DNA from: Agromyces italicus DSM 16388 | GTDB taxonomy: Bacteria > Actinomycetota > Actinomycetes > Actinomycetales > Microbacteriaceae | Direction: 5' to 3' | Length of the DNA stretch: 64,000 bases | Assembly (NCBI RefSeq): GCF_000421545.1 | Contig: NZ_ATXF01000008.1 | Location: 62,001-126,000, forward strand | Shown here: positions 1 through 8,122 of the stretch, one piece after another | Layout of the letters: each line of letters starts with the position of its first letter | Position numbering within the stretch: the first letter of the stretch is position 1 | Position numbers and translations under genes: made by a program | Notes under the pieces: model-generated | The model's input: the letters and a program-made list of their open reading frames with translations, nothing else | What the model was told of the DNA's origin: nothing | Database searches by the model: none

Positions 1-177
1 CTGCCGTTTGACGGGCTGCGGTGCGGCCTCGGACGGCTGCGCGATGCCGAGGGTGACGGCCACGGCGCCGACGACCGCGAGCGGCATCATGAGCAGCCCG
101 CGGATGCCGCGCCGGGACCCGCGGCCGTCGACGCTCCGCCGTTCGCGTTCACCGCCGTCATCGACGTCGTACGCCAT
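1..177 (-). CDS. N-terminal part of an exported protein (truncated by window edge)
   Basis: An ATG at 177 on the minus strand follows a strong purine-rich site (GAAGGGGG) and opens a frame that runs off the window after 59 codons. The visible part has a charged, Arg-rich n-region containing SRRGIRG, a hydrophobic stretch at about residues 29-46 and a plausible signal-peptidase site after PSEA. The SRRGIRG string vaguely resembles a Tat motif but is not canonical. No functional domain is visible. In related actinobacteria a LysM or wall-binding protein often sits here, but that is only inferred from neighbourhood. It is divergent from the Rv2175c-like gene. Confidence 0.6.
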   Translation of the reverse strand, partial: MAYDVDDGGERERRSVDGRGSRRGIRGLLMMPLAVVGAVAVTLGIAQPSEAAPQPVKRQ

Positions 178-372
178 GATGCCCCCTTCGCCGGCCTGAT
201 CGCTCCGACTCCCGTCACCGTCGCACAGGCGCCGGAGCGAGTCAAACACCCCGCCGCGAGTCCGCGGACTCGAGGTGGGCGGCGCCGCCCGAGCGGCATC
301 CGCCGTGCGCCTCGCGACGGATGGTCCCGGCCCCGCTTTCTCGATGGCCCGGGACGTGGCAGGCTTGGTGCC

Positions 373-711
373 GTGACCGATGCCGCCGAGACCACCTGGC
401 TGACTGTTCCCGACCTCGTCGAGCTGATGGGCGAGAGCCCGAGCCGCGTTCGCCGCCTGATCGACGACCGGCATCTGCTGGCCGCGCGCGTCGACGGAGT
501 GTTGAGGGTTCCGTCTTTGTTCCTCAAGAACGATGCGCCGATGCCCGAGATCCACGGCACCGCGATGGTGCTCGCCGATGCCGGTTTCAGCGACGGCGAA
601 GCGCTCGAGTGGTTCCTCACCGAAGAGGACAGCCTCGGCACCACGCCGATCGATGCCCTGCGCGCCGGCCGGAAGGCCGAGGTACGCCGGATCGCCCAAG
701 CGCTGGCCTGA
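373..711 (+). CDS. Rv2175c-like DNA-binding protein
   Basis: This 112-residue protein matches the small Rv2175c family. A winged-helix-like N-terminal half (about residues 8-50, with LTVPDLVELMGESPSRVRRLIDD) is followed by a conserved C-terminal segment with the FSDGEALEWFLTEEDSLG region. In Mycobacterium the homologue binds DNA and is phosphorylated by the Ser/Thr kinase PknL, and it sits near the dcw cluster as here. The chosen start is GTG at 373. The stop codon lies inside a 31-bp tandem duplication. Its function here is unproven, but family membership is fairly clear. Confidence 0.8.
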   Translation: MTDAAETTWLTVPDLVELMGESPSRVRRLIDDRHLLAARVDGVLRVPSLFLKNDAPMPEIHGTAMVLADAGFSDGEALEWFLTEEDSLGTTPIDALRAGRKAEVRRIAQALA

Positions 712-752
712 GCCACGACGGATCGCCCAAGCGCTGGCCTGAGCCACGACGG
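688..752. repeat. 31-bp tandem duplication over the 3' end of the Rv2175c-like gene
   Basis: Bases 690-720 are repeated exactly at 721-751, and the period-31 match extends over 688-752. The unit contains the last codons, the TGA stop and about 9 nt downstream. The second copy lies between the convergent Rv2175c-like and prenyl synthase genes and is not translated in frame after the first stop. Confidence 0.95.
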
Positions 753-766
753 CGCCGCTGCGTCGT

Positions 767-1879
767 TCAGCTCGTGCGGCGGGTGACCGTCTTCGCCATC
801 GCGGCGAGCTCGATGCGCGCCTCGTTTCCGAGCGGTGCGTCATCGAGGGCGGCGACCGCTCGTGCCGCGTTCCGGGCGATCAGCTCTTCGACCTCGTCGA
901 CGGCCCCGCATTCGGTGATCGTGCGCTGCAGCATCCGCACCTGCTCGGCGCTCAGCGATGCGTCGCCGAGCAGTTCGTCGAGGAGTCGTCTCTGACCGGC
1001 AGCGAGTCGTTCGCGGGCGATCGCGACGAGCACCGTGCGCTTGCCCTCGCGAAGGTCGTCGCCGCTCGGCTTGCCGGTGACCTCGGGGTCGCCGAAGACG
1101 CCGAGCAGGTCGTCGCGCAGTTGATAGGCGATCCCGAGCGGCAGGCCGAAATCGCGGAGTGCGCCGAGCTGCGCCTCGTTCGCGCCGGCGAGGGAGGCGC
1201 CGATCGCCAGTGGCGCCTCGATGCTGTATTTCGCCGACTTGTAGATGATGACCCGCTCCGCACGGACGCGCTGCTCGTCGTCGGGCTGCACGAGCCAGGC
1301 GCGCTCCTCGAGGATGTCGAGGTATTGGCCCGCCGTGACCTCGGTGCGCATCCTCATGAATTCGCGCCGGGCGGCACGGGCGGAGGCGCGGTCGGCGAGT
1401 GCGTCGAGTCCCTCGTCGAGGATCTCGTCGCTCCAGCCGAGGAGGAGATCGCCGAGCAGGATCGCGGCGTCGACGCCGAAGTCGGCGGCGTCGCCGGCCC
1501 AGCCGGAATCGGCGTGAAGCCCTTCGAAGAGGCGGTGGGCCGCAGGGAGCCCGCGTCGGGTGTCGGAGCGGTCGATGAGGTCGTCATGCACGAGCGCCGC
1601 TGCGTGGAAGAGTTCGAGCGCCGCCGCGGCCGAGACGATCGGGAACCGGTCGGGGCCGGCGGCGGCTTCGAAGGGGTCGAAGCCGCGTGTGCGCACGGAT
1701 TCCCAGCCCCAGTAGCAGAAGAGCGCGCGGAACCGCTTTCCTCCGCTGAGAAAGCGCCGAGAGAAGCCGTCGAGCGGTTCGAGGTCGGCGCTGATCGAGC
1801 GGAGAATGGAGGTGCGTTCGGCGAGGAAGTCCTCGATGCGTTCGTGCACCATATCGACCAGTCGGGAGCTGTGAGCCAC
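767..1879 (-). CDS. idsA: Polyprenyl (geranylgeranyl-type) diphosphate synthase
   Basis: This 370-residue all-alpha trans-prenyltransferase condenses isopentenyl diphosphate with allylic diphosphates to make C20 or longer prenyl chains for quinones, carotenoids or the lipid carrier. It shows the GGKRFR box (residues 46-51), the first Asp-rich motif DDLID (99-103) followed by RSDTRRG, and the second motif around RDDLLGVFGD. Small residues (Ala) stand at positions -4 and -5 before the first Asp motif, which argues against a short FPP-type product. The GTG start at 1879 lies six bases after a TAGGCT -10 box, suggesting a leaderless mRNA. A downstream in-frame ATG (MVHERIED) is an alternative start. 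Confidence 0.85.
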   Translation of the reverse strand: MAHSSRLVDMVHERIEDFLAERTSILRSISADLEPLDGFSRRFLSGGKRFRALFCYWGWESVRTRGFDPFEAAAGPDRFPIVSAAAALELFHAAALVHDDLIDRSDTRRGLPAAHRLFEGLHADSGWAGDAADFGVDAAILLGDLLLGWSDEILDEGLDALADRASARAARREFMRMRTEVTAGQYLDILEERAWLVQPDDEQRVRAERVIIYKSAKYSIEAPLAIGASLAGANEAQLGALRDFGLPLGIAYQLRDDLLGVFGDPEVTGKPSGDDLREGKRTVLVAIARERLAAGQRRLLDELLGDASLSAEQVRMLQRTITECGAVDEVEELIARNAARAVAALDDAPLGNEARIELAAMAKTVTRRTS

Positions 1880-1885
1880 CCGCCT

Positions 1886-1891
1886 AGCCTA
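1886..1891 (-). promoter_or_regulatory. -10 box of idsA, leaderless type
   Basis: On the minus strand TAGGCT is followed by six bases and the GTG start of the prenyl synthase. The expected transcription start would therefore fall on the start codon. No separate ribosome binding site fits. Confidence 0.55.
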
Positions 1892-1908
1892 CCGACGCAG
1901 CGCAGGGC

Positions 1909-1914
1909 TAGAAT
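1909..1914 (+). promoter_or_regulatory. -10 box upstream of the DUF3040 gene
   Basis: TAGAAT lies 39 bases upstream of the DUF3040 ATG and back to back with the idsA -10 box, so both genes appear to be transcribed divergently from this short gap. A ribosome binding site (GGGGAAAG) stands just before the ATG. Confidence 0.5.
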
Positions 1915-1953
1915 GGACTCGGATGCGTCGATCCCGAGCCTGAGGGGAAAGAG

Positions 1954-2337
1954 ATGCCGCTTTCAGAGCAGGAGCAACGTCTTCTCGAGGAGATGGAGCG
2001 GAACCTCTATCGCAACGATGCCGATTTCGTGCACGCCGTCGGCGGCGTGCGGGGTCGGCGGCCGAACTACCGCGCCATCGTGCTCGGTGTGCTGCTCGCC
2101 GTCGCCGGCGTCGGTGCGCTGATCGTCGGCGTCGCGACGCAGCTGTTGATCGTCGGCATCCTGGGGTTCGCGCTCATGTTCGCCGGCGTCCTCGTCGCGA
2201 TCACCCCGTCGAAGCGCGGGGCGGCGACGCCCGCGCCGAGCGAACGATCCGCGGGCGCGGCGAAGCCGCGTTCCGGCGCCGGATTCATGGATCGCATGAA
2301 CGACCGCTGGGACCGCCGCCAGGACGGGCACGAGTAG
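1954..2337 (+). CDS. DUF3040 membrane protein
   Basis: The 127-residue protein starts with the family hallmark MPLSEQEQRLLEEMERNLYRND, an acidic cytosolic N-terminal helix. Two adjacent hydrophobic segments follow (about residues 46-63 and 65-85), then a polar Ala/Arg-rich tail. DUF3040 proteins are typical of Actinobacteria and are regularly found just upstream of mraZ, as in Mycobacterium; their role is unknown. The ATG has a good ribosome binding site and the gene ends at a strong terminator, so it is probably monocistronic. Confidence 0.85.
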   Translation: MPLSEQEQRLLEEMERNLYRNDADFVHAVGGVRGRRPNYRAIVLGVLLAVAGVGALIVGVATQLLIVGILGFALMFAGVLVAITPSKRGAATPAPSERSAGAAKPRSGAGFMDRMNDRWDRRQDGHE

Positions 2338-2358
2338 CCTCTCCACTTCCCACCACCT

Positions 2359-2390
2359 GAACGGGCCGATCGTCTGATCGGCCCGTTTTT
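2359..2390 (+). terminator. Intrinsic terminator after the DUF3040 gene
   Basis: A perfect 11-bp stem (2361-2371 with 2376-2386) around a GTCT loop is followed by a T run. It isolates the DUF3040 gene from the mraZ promoter. Confidence 0.9.
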
Positions 2391-2566
2391 CGTGCTTCCG
2401 GGCCGCTCGAGCGTGTTCGCCGGGCGCAGCGGCCGGGGCATCCGTGCCCGAAGGAAAGTCGCTGCCCTCCCCGGCGTGTCGATTTCCTCCACCCCCCTCC
2501 ACCCCTGAATCCCGCGTGAATTCTGGCTTCGAACGACCCGATGCCAACGAAATCGAGCGAATGTCG

Positions 2567-2595
2567 TTGATCAGTGGATGGAGGTGGAGTAAAGT
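2567..2595 (+). promoter_or_regulatory. mraZ (dcw cluster) promoter
   Basis: TTGATC (2567-2572) and TAAAGT (2590-2595) are separated by 17 bases, a good housekeeping sigma-70-type promoter 42 bases before the mraZ start. The MraZ boxes fill the spacer and overlap the -10. Confidence 0.65.
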
Positions 2596-2598
2596 GGG
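2574..2598 (+). promoter_or_regulatory. MraZ operator, three boxes with 10-bp period
   Basis: GTGGA, GTGGA and GTGGG begin at 2574, 2584 and 2594, exactly 10 bp apart. E. coli MraZ is known to bind TGGGN direct repeats separated by 5 bp, and the TGGRN repeats here match that layout. They lie within the promoter, as expected for autorepression of the dcw cluster. Confidence 0.8.
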
Positions 2599-2636
2599 GG
2601 CACCTGGATTCTGGCCGGAGGAAAGGGGGTGGTGTG

Positions 2637-3068
2637 GTGTTCCTCGGGAGTTACGAACCAAAGCTCGATGAGAAAGGCCGCGTCATTCTTCCGGCGAAAT
2701 TCCGGGAGGAGCTGTCGAACGGGCTCGTGCTCACGCGCGGGCAGGAGCGCTGCGTCTATGTATTCAGCGCCCGCGAGTTCGAGAGCATGAGCGAGAAGAT
2801 CCGCCAAGCCCCGGTCACGAGCAAGCAGGCACGCGATTACATGCGCGTGTTCCTCTCGGGGGCATCCGCGGAGACCCCCGACAAGCAGAACCGGGTCACC
2901 ATCCCCGCCATGCTCCGCAGCTATGCGGGGCTCGACCGGGACCTCACGGTCATCGGCGCCGGCAGCCGGGTGGAGATCTGGGATCAGGCGGCGTGGCAGA
3001 GCTACCTCGCCGAGCAGGAGGCGGCCTTCGCGGAAACGGCGGAGGAGGTGATCCCCGGACTCTTCTGA
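2637..3068 (+). CDS. mraZ: Transcriptional regulator MraZ
   Basis: The 143-residue protein has the duplicated SpoVT/AbrB-like fold of Mra[24 protein letters not shown] in the first half (about residues 5-47) and [19 protein letters not shown] in the second (about 75-118). MraZ forms ring-shaped oligomers and represses its own dcw operon through the repeats found upstream. GTG at 2637 was chosen because the family always starts at this Met and a long purine-rich ribosome binding site (GGAGGAAAGGGGG) precedes it. It is the first gene of the cluster. Confidence 0.95.
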   Translation: MFLGSYEPKLDEKGRVILPAKFREELSNGLVLTRGQERCVYVFSAREFESMSEKIRQAPVTSKQARDYMRVFLSGASAETPDKQNRVTIPAMLRSYAGLDRDLTVIGAGSRVEIWDQAAWQSYLAEQEAAFAETAEEVIPGLF

Positions 3069-3172
3069 TCCACGGGTCCCGACTCCCAGCCGGCCGGGCC
3101 TGGTGCACTTCCCCGCATCAGGACGAACGGATGGGGATCAGGGCTCGAAGGCCCGGAAGGCAAGGCGGAATC

Positions 3173-4126
3173 ATGGACATCGAACGCATTCACACTCCGG
3201 TCATGCTCGAGCGCACGCTCGAGCTGCTCGCGCCGGCGCTCGAGCGGCGCGGCGCGGTGATGGTCGACGCCACGCTCGGCATGGGCGGGCATACCGCGGC
3301 GTTCCTCGAGCGCTTCCCCGAGCTCACGGTCATCGGCCTCGACCGCGACACCGACGCGCTCGCCATCGCCCGCGAGCGGCTCGCGAAGTTCGGCGACCGC
3401 GCCCGCTTCGTGCACACCGTCTACGACGGCATCACGCGGGCCGTGCGCTCCGAGGGATTCACCGAGGTGCAGGGCGTGCTCTTCGACCTCGGCGTCTCCT
3501 CGCTGCAGCTCGACCGAGCCGAGCGCGGATTCGCGTACTCGAAGGACGCCCCGCTCGACATGCGGATGGACTTCACGAAGGGGCGCACCGCCGCCGACGT
3601 CATCGCCGAGTCCAGCGAAGACGAGCTCAAGCGCATCTTCCTCGACTACGGCGAGGAGAAGCTGGCGGCCCGCTACGCGCGCGCCATCGTCAGGGCGAGA
3701 GAGGATGCCCCGATCACGCGTTCGGCCGAACTCGTCGCCGTGATCCAGGCGGCGACGCCGGTTGCCGTGCAGCGGCAGGGCCACCCCGCGAAGCGGGTGT
3801 TCCAGGCGCTGCGCATCGAGGTGAACGAAGAGCTCTCGGTGCTCGAGCGGGCGATGCCCGCTGCGCTCGACTCGATCGCCGTCGGCGGCCGGATCGTCGT
3901 GCTCGCGTACCAGTCGCTCGAAGACCGCATCGTCAAGCGTGTGCTGCAGGGGGCCTCGAGTTCCACGGCACCCGCGGGGCTCCCCGTGGAGCTGCCCGAG
4001 CACCGCCCGCAGTGGAAACTCCTGGTCAGGGGCGCCGAACTCGCGAGCGAGACCGAACAGGCGGAGAACCCGCGTGCGAAGCCGGTGCGACTGCGCGCCG
4101 CAGAACGAGTGAGGAGGCCGTCATGA
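3173..4126 (+). CDS. rsmH: 16S rRNA m4C1402 methyltransferase RsmH
   Basis: The enzyme (317 residues) uses S-adenosylmethionine to methylate N4 of C1402 in the ribosomal P site. The N-terminal [13 protein letters not shown], the SAM-binding [11 protein letters not shown], the GLDRDTDAL strand and the [11 protein letters not shown] motif are all present. The C-terminal part retains [18 protein letters not shown]. The ATG at 3173 gives the usual family N-terminus and has AAGGCGGA upstream. Its last bases overlap the ftsL-like start (ATGA), so the two are translationally coupled. Confidence 0.95.
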   Translation: MDIERIHTPVMLERTLELLAPALERRGAVMVDATLGMGGHTAAFLERFPELTVIGLDRDTDALAIARERLAKFGDRARFVHTVYDGITRAVRSEGFTEVQGVLFDLGVSSLQLDRAERGFAYSKDAPLDMRMDFTKGRTAADVIAESSEDELKRIFLDYGEEKLAARYARAIVRAREDAPITRSAELVAVIQAATPVAVQRQGHPAKRVFQALRIEVNEELSVLERAMPAALDSIAVGGRIVVLAYQSLEDRIVKRVLQGASSSTAPAGLPVELPEHRPQWKLLVRGAELASETEQAENPRAKPVRLRAAERVRRPS

Positions 4127-4716
4127 GCGCTGTGCCGGCCCAGTCCCTGCCCGCCCCGCGGCGCGCGCCCGAGCGGCCCCGCTGGCTGCGGCCCGCGCCC
4201 GAACCCGGCAACGGGCGCGCGAAGCCCCGCCTCGCCTACGCGATCATCGCCGTCGCCGGGGTCGCGGTCATCGTCGTCGCACAGCTGCTGCTCTCGATCG
4301 CGATCACGCAGGGCGCCTACGACATCGATCACGCGACCATGCAGCAGACGACGCTCGACCGCCAGGAGCAGCAGCTGCGCGAGGACCTCGATCGGGTCGA
4401 GTCGCCGCAGTACCTCGCGGCGAACGCCGAGGCCCTCGGCATGGTGCCGAACTCGAACCCCGTGCTGCTCCGCCTCTCCGACGGCACAGTGAGCGGCGAT
4501 CCGTCCGCGGCGACCGGGGGAGCCGCGGCATCCGCGCCGCTCGTCCCGAATGCCCTCATCGACGGCGTGCCGCTCGTGACCGAGCAGCCGGCGGGGGAGA
4601 CTCCGAAGGGCGAGACGGCGGCAGGGGCTGTCGATGAGGCGGGGGCCGAGGCCCCCGTCGAGGCCCAGGCGCCGCCCCCTGCGGGCGACGGCCTGCCGAC
4701 GCCGGCCACCCACTAA
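4123..4716 (+). CDS. FtsL-like septum formation protein
   Basis: This 197-residue bitopic protein has a proline/arginine-rich cytoplasmic N-terminus, one membrane segment (about residues 38-61, [20 protein letters not shown]) and a heptad-rich periplasmic stretch around [34 protein letters not shown]. That arrangement and its position between rsmH and ftsI are those of FtsL, which bridges FtsQ/FtsB to the FtsW-FtsI synthase. The Ala/Pro/Glu-rich tail of about 80 residues is longer than in E. coli FtsL and looks disordered. It starts at an ATGA overlap with rsmH behind GAGGAGG. Confidence 0.8.
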   Translation: MSAVPAQSLPAPRRAPERPRWLRPAPEPGNGRAKPRLAYAIIAVAGVAVIVVAQLLLSIAITQGAYDIDHATMQQTTLDRQEQQLREDLDRVESPQYLAANAEALGMVPNSNPVLLRLSDGTVSGDPSAATGGAAASAPLVPNALIDGVPLVTEQPAGETPKGETAAGAVDEAGAEAPVEAQAPPPAGDGLPTPATH

Positions 4717-4743
4717 CACGAGCACGAACGAGGATCTCAGCTG

Positions 4744-6561
4744 ATGAACCGGACGAGTCGCCACCCGATGCGCAGGATACTCGCCTCGGCGGTCGTGCTT
4801 GTCGTGCTCGTCGGGGTGTTCGTCGTGAAGCTCGTCGACATCCAGGTGGTGCGTGCACAGGCGTTGAACGCCAAGTCGCAGGACGCGAGGTCGCAGCCCG
4901 TCAAGGTGTGGGGCGCGCGCGGCGACATCGTCGATGCCAACGGCACGGTGCTCGCCGACAGTGTCATGCGTTACGACATCGTCATCTCGCCGAAGCAGGC
5001 GGAGCTGGCGGTGCTCGAGCGCAAGCAGGCGAAGCACCCGAAGCAGAAGGTCGAGGTCACGACCGAGGAGCTCGTCGCCGAGATCGCGCCCGCCGCGGCC
5101 GAACTCGGCCCCGTCGTCGGCCTGACAGGCGACCAGGTCGTCGGCGTCATCACCTCGAAGCTGGCCGAAGACCCCGACTCCGACTACGCCTTCCTCGCGA
5201 AGCAGGTCGACACGACGGCCTACGAAGCGGTGAAGGCCCTCGACATCGCGTGGGTGTACGCAGAGAAGCACCCGAGCCGCACCTATCCGAACGGCGCGGT
5301 CGGCGGCAACCTGCTCGGCTTCCTGCAGGCCGACGACGGCACCCCGCTCGCGGGGCTCGAGCTCGCCGAAGACCAGTGCCTCGCCGGCACCGACGGCGAG
5401 GTGAGCTACCTCCACAGCGCGGCCGACTGGGTGCCGATCCCCGGCAGCGAGGTGGTCCACAAGCAGGCGAAGGACGGGGGCACGCTGAAGCTCACGATCG
5501 ACGCCGACCTGCAGTACTACGTGCAGCGCGTCGCCGAGGAGCAGCGCCGCGCGGTCGGCGCCGACTGGGCCACGGTGACGGTCATGGAGGTGAAGACGGG
5601 GCGCCTGCTCGCGATCGCGGACGTGCCGACGGTCGACCCCAACGACCCCTCGGCGACCGACGCGGAGGACCGCGGCTCGCGCGCCTTCACGGCGCCGTTC
5701 GAGCCGGGATCGACCTTCAAGGCGCTCACGGCCGCTTCGGTGCTCGACGCGGGCAAGGCGACGCCGGTCGACCAGATCATCGCGCCGTACAGGTACCTGC
5801 CGCCGAACGGGGCGAACATCAACGACAGCTCGTACCACGACGACGAGCGGCTGACCCTCACGGGCGTGCTCGTCGACTCGTCGAACACCGGCATGTCGAT
5901 GTTCGGCGAGCGGATCAGCGATCGGCAGCGCTACGACGACATGCTCGACTTCGGCCTGGGGGAGCAGACCGAGGTCGGGTTCCCCGAGGAGGCCGCCGGT
6001 GACCTGCACGGCGACCCCGACGACTGGGACAACCAGACGAAGTACGCGACGATGTTCGGCCAGGGTCTCACCACGACCGCCGTGCAGATCGCGAGCGTCT
6101 ACCAGACGCTGGCGAACGGCGGCGTGCGCATGCCCGTCACGCTCGTCGACGGCTGCACGACCGCCGACGGCGAGACCACCTCGCCGCCCGCGCAGGGCAC
6201 CCGGGTCGTCTCCGAGCAGGCGGCCGACGACACGAGCGCGATGCTCGAGCGCGTCTACGCCGAAGGCTGGCTCGCCGACCAGTGGGAGATCCCCGGGTAC
6301 CGCGTCGCGGCGAAGACCGGCACCGCGCAGGTGGCGGGCCCAGACGGGCAGTACCTGCCGGGCTACCTCGTCTCCGTCTCGGGCTTCGCGCCCGCCGACG
6401 ATCCCGAGTTCGTCGTTTCGGTGAGCTTCCAGAATGCCGTTAAGATGAACTCGTCCGCCGCATCCGCTCCCGTCTTCCAAGAGGTGATGAGCCAGGTGCT
6501 GAAGAAGTATCGGACCGTTCCATCCGGCGCCCCGGCGCCCGATCTGCCAGCCATCTGGTGA
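4744..6561 (+). CDS. ftsI: Peptidoglycan transpeptidase FtsI (PBP3-type, class B)
   Basis: A 605-residue class B penicillin-binding protein that cross-links septal peptidoglycan. One N-terminal membrane anchor (about residues 11-32) precedes the pedestal domain (GARGDIVDANGTVLADS). The transpeptidase domain has the nucleophile motif S323-TFK, S380-NTG and K524-TG. These three motifs line the beta-lactam-binding active site outside the membrane. The gene sits between ftsL-like and murE, with MurE's start 13 bases after its stop, so it is part of the dcw operon. Confidence 0.95.
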   Translation: MNRTSRHPMRRILASAVVLVVLVGVFVVKLVDIQVVRAQALNAKSQDARSQPVKVWGARGDIVDANGTVLADSVMRYDIVISPKQAELAVLERKQAKHPKQKVEVTTEELVAEIAPAAAELGPVVGLTGDQVVGVITSKLAEDPDSDYAFLAKQVDTTAYEAVKALDIAWVYAEKHPSRTYPNGAVGGNLLGFLQADDGTPLAGLELAEDQCLAGTDGEVSYLHSAADWVPIPGSEVVHKQAKDGGTLKLTIDADLQYYVQRVAEEQRRAVGADWATVTVMEVKTGRLLAIADVPTVDPNDPSATDAEDRGSRAFTAPFEPGSTFKALTAASVLDAGKATPVDQIIAPYRYLPPNGANINDSSYHDDERLTLTGVLVDSSNTGMSMFGERISDRQRYDDMLDFGLGEQTEVGFPEEAAGDLHGDPDDWDNQTKYATMFGQGLTTTAVQIASVYQTLANGGVRMPVTLVDGCTTADGETTSPPAQGTRVVSEQAADDTSAMLERVYAEGWLADQWEIPGYRVAAKTGTAQVAGPDGQYLPGYLVSVSGFAPADDPEFVVSVSFQNAVKMNSSAASAPVFQEVMSQVLKKYRTVPSGAPAPDLPAIW

Positions 6562-6574
6562 GAAAGTTGGGTTC

Positions 6575-8122
6575 GTGACCGGATCGCCTCCCACGGCCCT
6601 CCGGCCGCAGCACCCGAGCCCCCGATCGCTCCGCGGCCTCGCCGAGGAGTTCGGGTTCGACGTGCGCGGCGAACTCGGCGACCTCGAGGTCACCGGCGCC
6701 GGCCTCGCCTCGGGTGCCGTGCGCCCCGGCGACCTCTACGTCGGCGTGCCCGGGCGCAACGCCCACGGCGCCCGGTACGCCGGCGCGGCGCGCGACGCCG
6801 GTGCCGTCGCCGTGCTGACCGACGAAGCCGGCGCAGACTTCGCCGCCGAGTCGGGCCTGCCGATCCTCGTCACCCCCGACGCGCGCGCCGCCCTCGGCGA
6901 GGTCGCCGCCTGGATCCACCGGACCGCCGAGAACCCGGCGACGACGTTCGCGGTGACGGGGACGAACGGCAAGACGAGCGTCGTCTACCTGCTCTACGGG
7001 ATCCTCCGCCAACTCGGCGTGACGGCGGGGCTCACCTCCACCGCCGAGCGGCGCATCGGCGACGAGGCCGTCACGAGCTCGCTGACGACCCCCGAGGCGA
7101 GCGAGCTGCACGCGCTGCTGGCCCGCATGCGCGAGGTCGACGTGCGTGCGGTCGGCATCGAGGTGTCGGCGCAGGCGCTGTCACGGCATCGCGTCGACGG
7201 GATCGTGTTCGACGTCGCGGGCTTCACGAACCTCACGCACGATCACCTCGACGACTACGCCGACATGGGCGAGTACTTCGAGGCGAAGCGCGAGCTCTTC
7301 GCGCCCGACCGCGCGCGGCGCGGGGTCGTCACGGTCGACTCCGAGTGGGGGCGCCGGCTGGTCGCCGAGTCACGCATCCCCGTGACGACGCTGACGACCG
7401 ACGCCGAAGTGCCGGCCGACTGGCGTCTCACGGTCCTCGACGAGGCGGCGGCGTACACGGCCTTCGCGCTCGACGCCCCCGACGGCCGTCGTCTCGAGAC
7501 CCGCGTGCCGCTCCTCGGCTGGTACATGGCGGCGAATGCCGCGCTCGCGATCGTCATGCTCACCGAAGCGGGCTACGACCTCGACCGCATCTCCGCAGCC
7601 CTCGAGCGCGACGGCGGCATCGACGCGTACATCCCGGGGCGGGCCGAGCGCATCTCGGGCGACCGCGGGCCGATCGTCTACATCGATTACGGGCACAGCC
7701 CCGATGCGTTCCTCCAGACGCTCGGTGCGATCCGCCGCTCGACCCAGGGCCGCATCGTCATGGTGTTCGGCGCCGACGGCGATCGCGACACGACCAAGCG
7801 CGCCGAGATGGGTGCGATCGCGGCGCGGGGAGCCGATGTCGTCGTCATCACCGACTTCCATCCCCGATTCGAAGACCCGGCCGCGATCCGCGCCGCGCTC
7901 ATCGCCGGTGCGCGCGAAGCCGTGCCCGAGCGCGAGATCCACGAGATCGCCGACCCGAGGGCGGCGTTCCGTGCCGCCCTGGGCCTCGCCGGCGACGGCG
8001 ACGCCATCCTCTACGCCGGCCCCGGCCACGAGGACTACCACGAGGTGAAAGGCGTGAAGATCCCGTACTCGGCACGCGAAGATTCCCAGCAGGCACTCCG
8101 TGAAGCGGGGTGGCTCGAGTGA
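6575..8122 (+). CDS. murE: UDP-MurNAc-tripeptide ligase MurE with atypical residue-3 specificity motif
   Basis: This cytoplasmic ATP-dependent ligase (515 residues) adds the third amino acid to UDP-MurNAc-L-Ala-D-Glu. The ATP loop TGTNGKTS (128-135) and the domain order are those of MurE. Two otherwise strongly conserved spots differ. EVSSHAL is here EVSAQAL (196-202). The residue-3 recognition motif, DNPR in DAP ligases and DNPA in Lys ligases, reads FHPR at 428-431 (TDFHPRFEDP). This suggests a third residue other than meso-DAP or L-Lys, as in type-B walls of Microbacteriaceae (for example diaminobutyrate), but the amino acid cannot be read from sequence. Translation begins at GTG 6575; murF overlaps by GTGA. 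Confidence 0.88.
   Translation: MTGSPPTALRPQHPSPRSLRGLAEEFGFDVRGELGDLEVTGAGLASGAVRPGDLYVGVPGRNAHGARYAGAARDAGAVAVLTDEAGADFAAESGLPILVTPDARAALGEVAAWIHRTAENPATTFAVTGTNGKTSVVYLLYGILRQLGVTAGLTSTAERRIGDEAVTSSLTTPEASELHALLARMREVDVRAVGIEVSAQALSRHRVDGIVFDVAGFTNLTHDHLDDYADMGEYFEAKRELFAPDRARRGVVTVDSEWGRRLVAESRIPVTTLTTDAEVPADWRLTVLDEAAAYTAFALDAPDGRRLETRVPLLGWYMAANAALAIVMLTEAGYDLDRISAALERDGGIDAYIPGRAERISGDRGPIVYIDYGHSPDAFLQTLGAIRRSTQGRIVMVFGADGDRDTTKRAEMGAIAARGADVVVITDFHPRFEDPAAIRAALIAGAREAVPEREIHEIADPRAAFRAALGLAGDGDAILYAGPGHEDYHEVKGVKIPYSAREDSQQALREAGWLE

Noticed and set aside
3673..6693. Very long minus-strand open frame (over 1000 codons) opposite rsmH, the ftsL-like gene and ftsI
   Set aside because: It is a shadow frame produced by high GC and third-position bias. 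The plus-strand genes have full family motifs, and the antisense product is low-complexity Arg/Gly/His-rich sequence.
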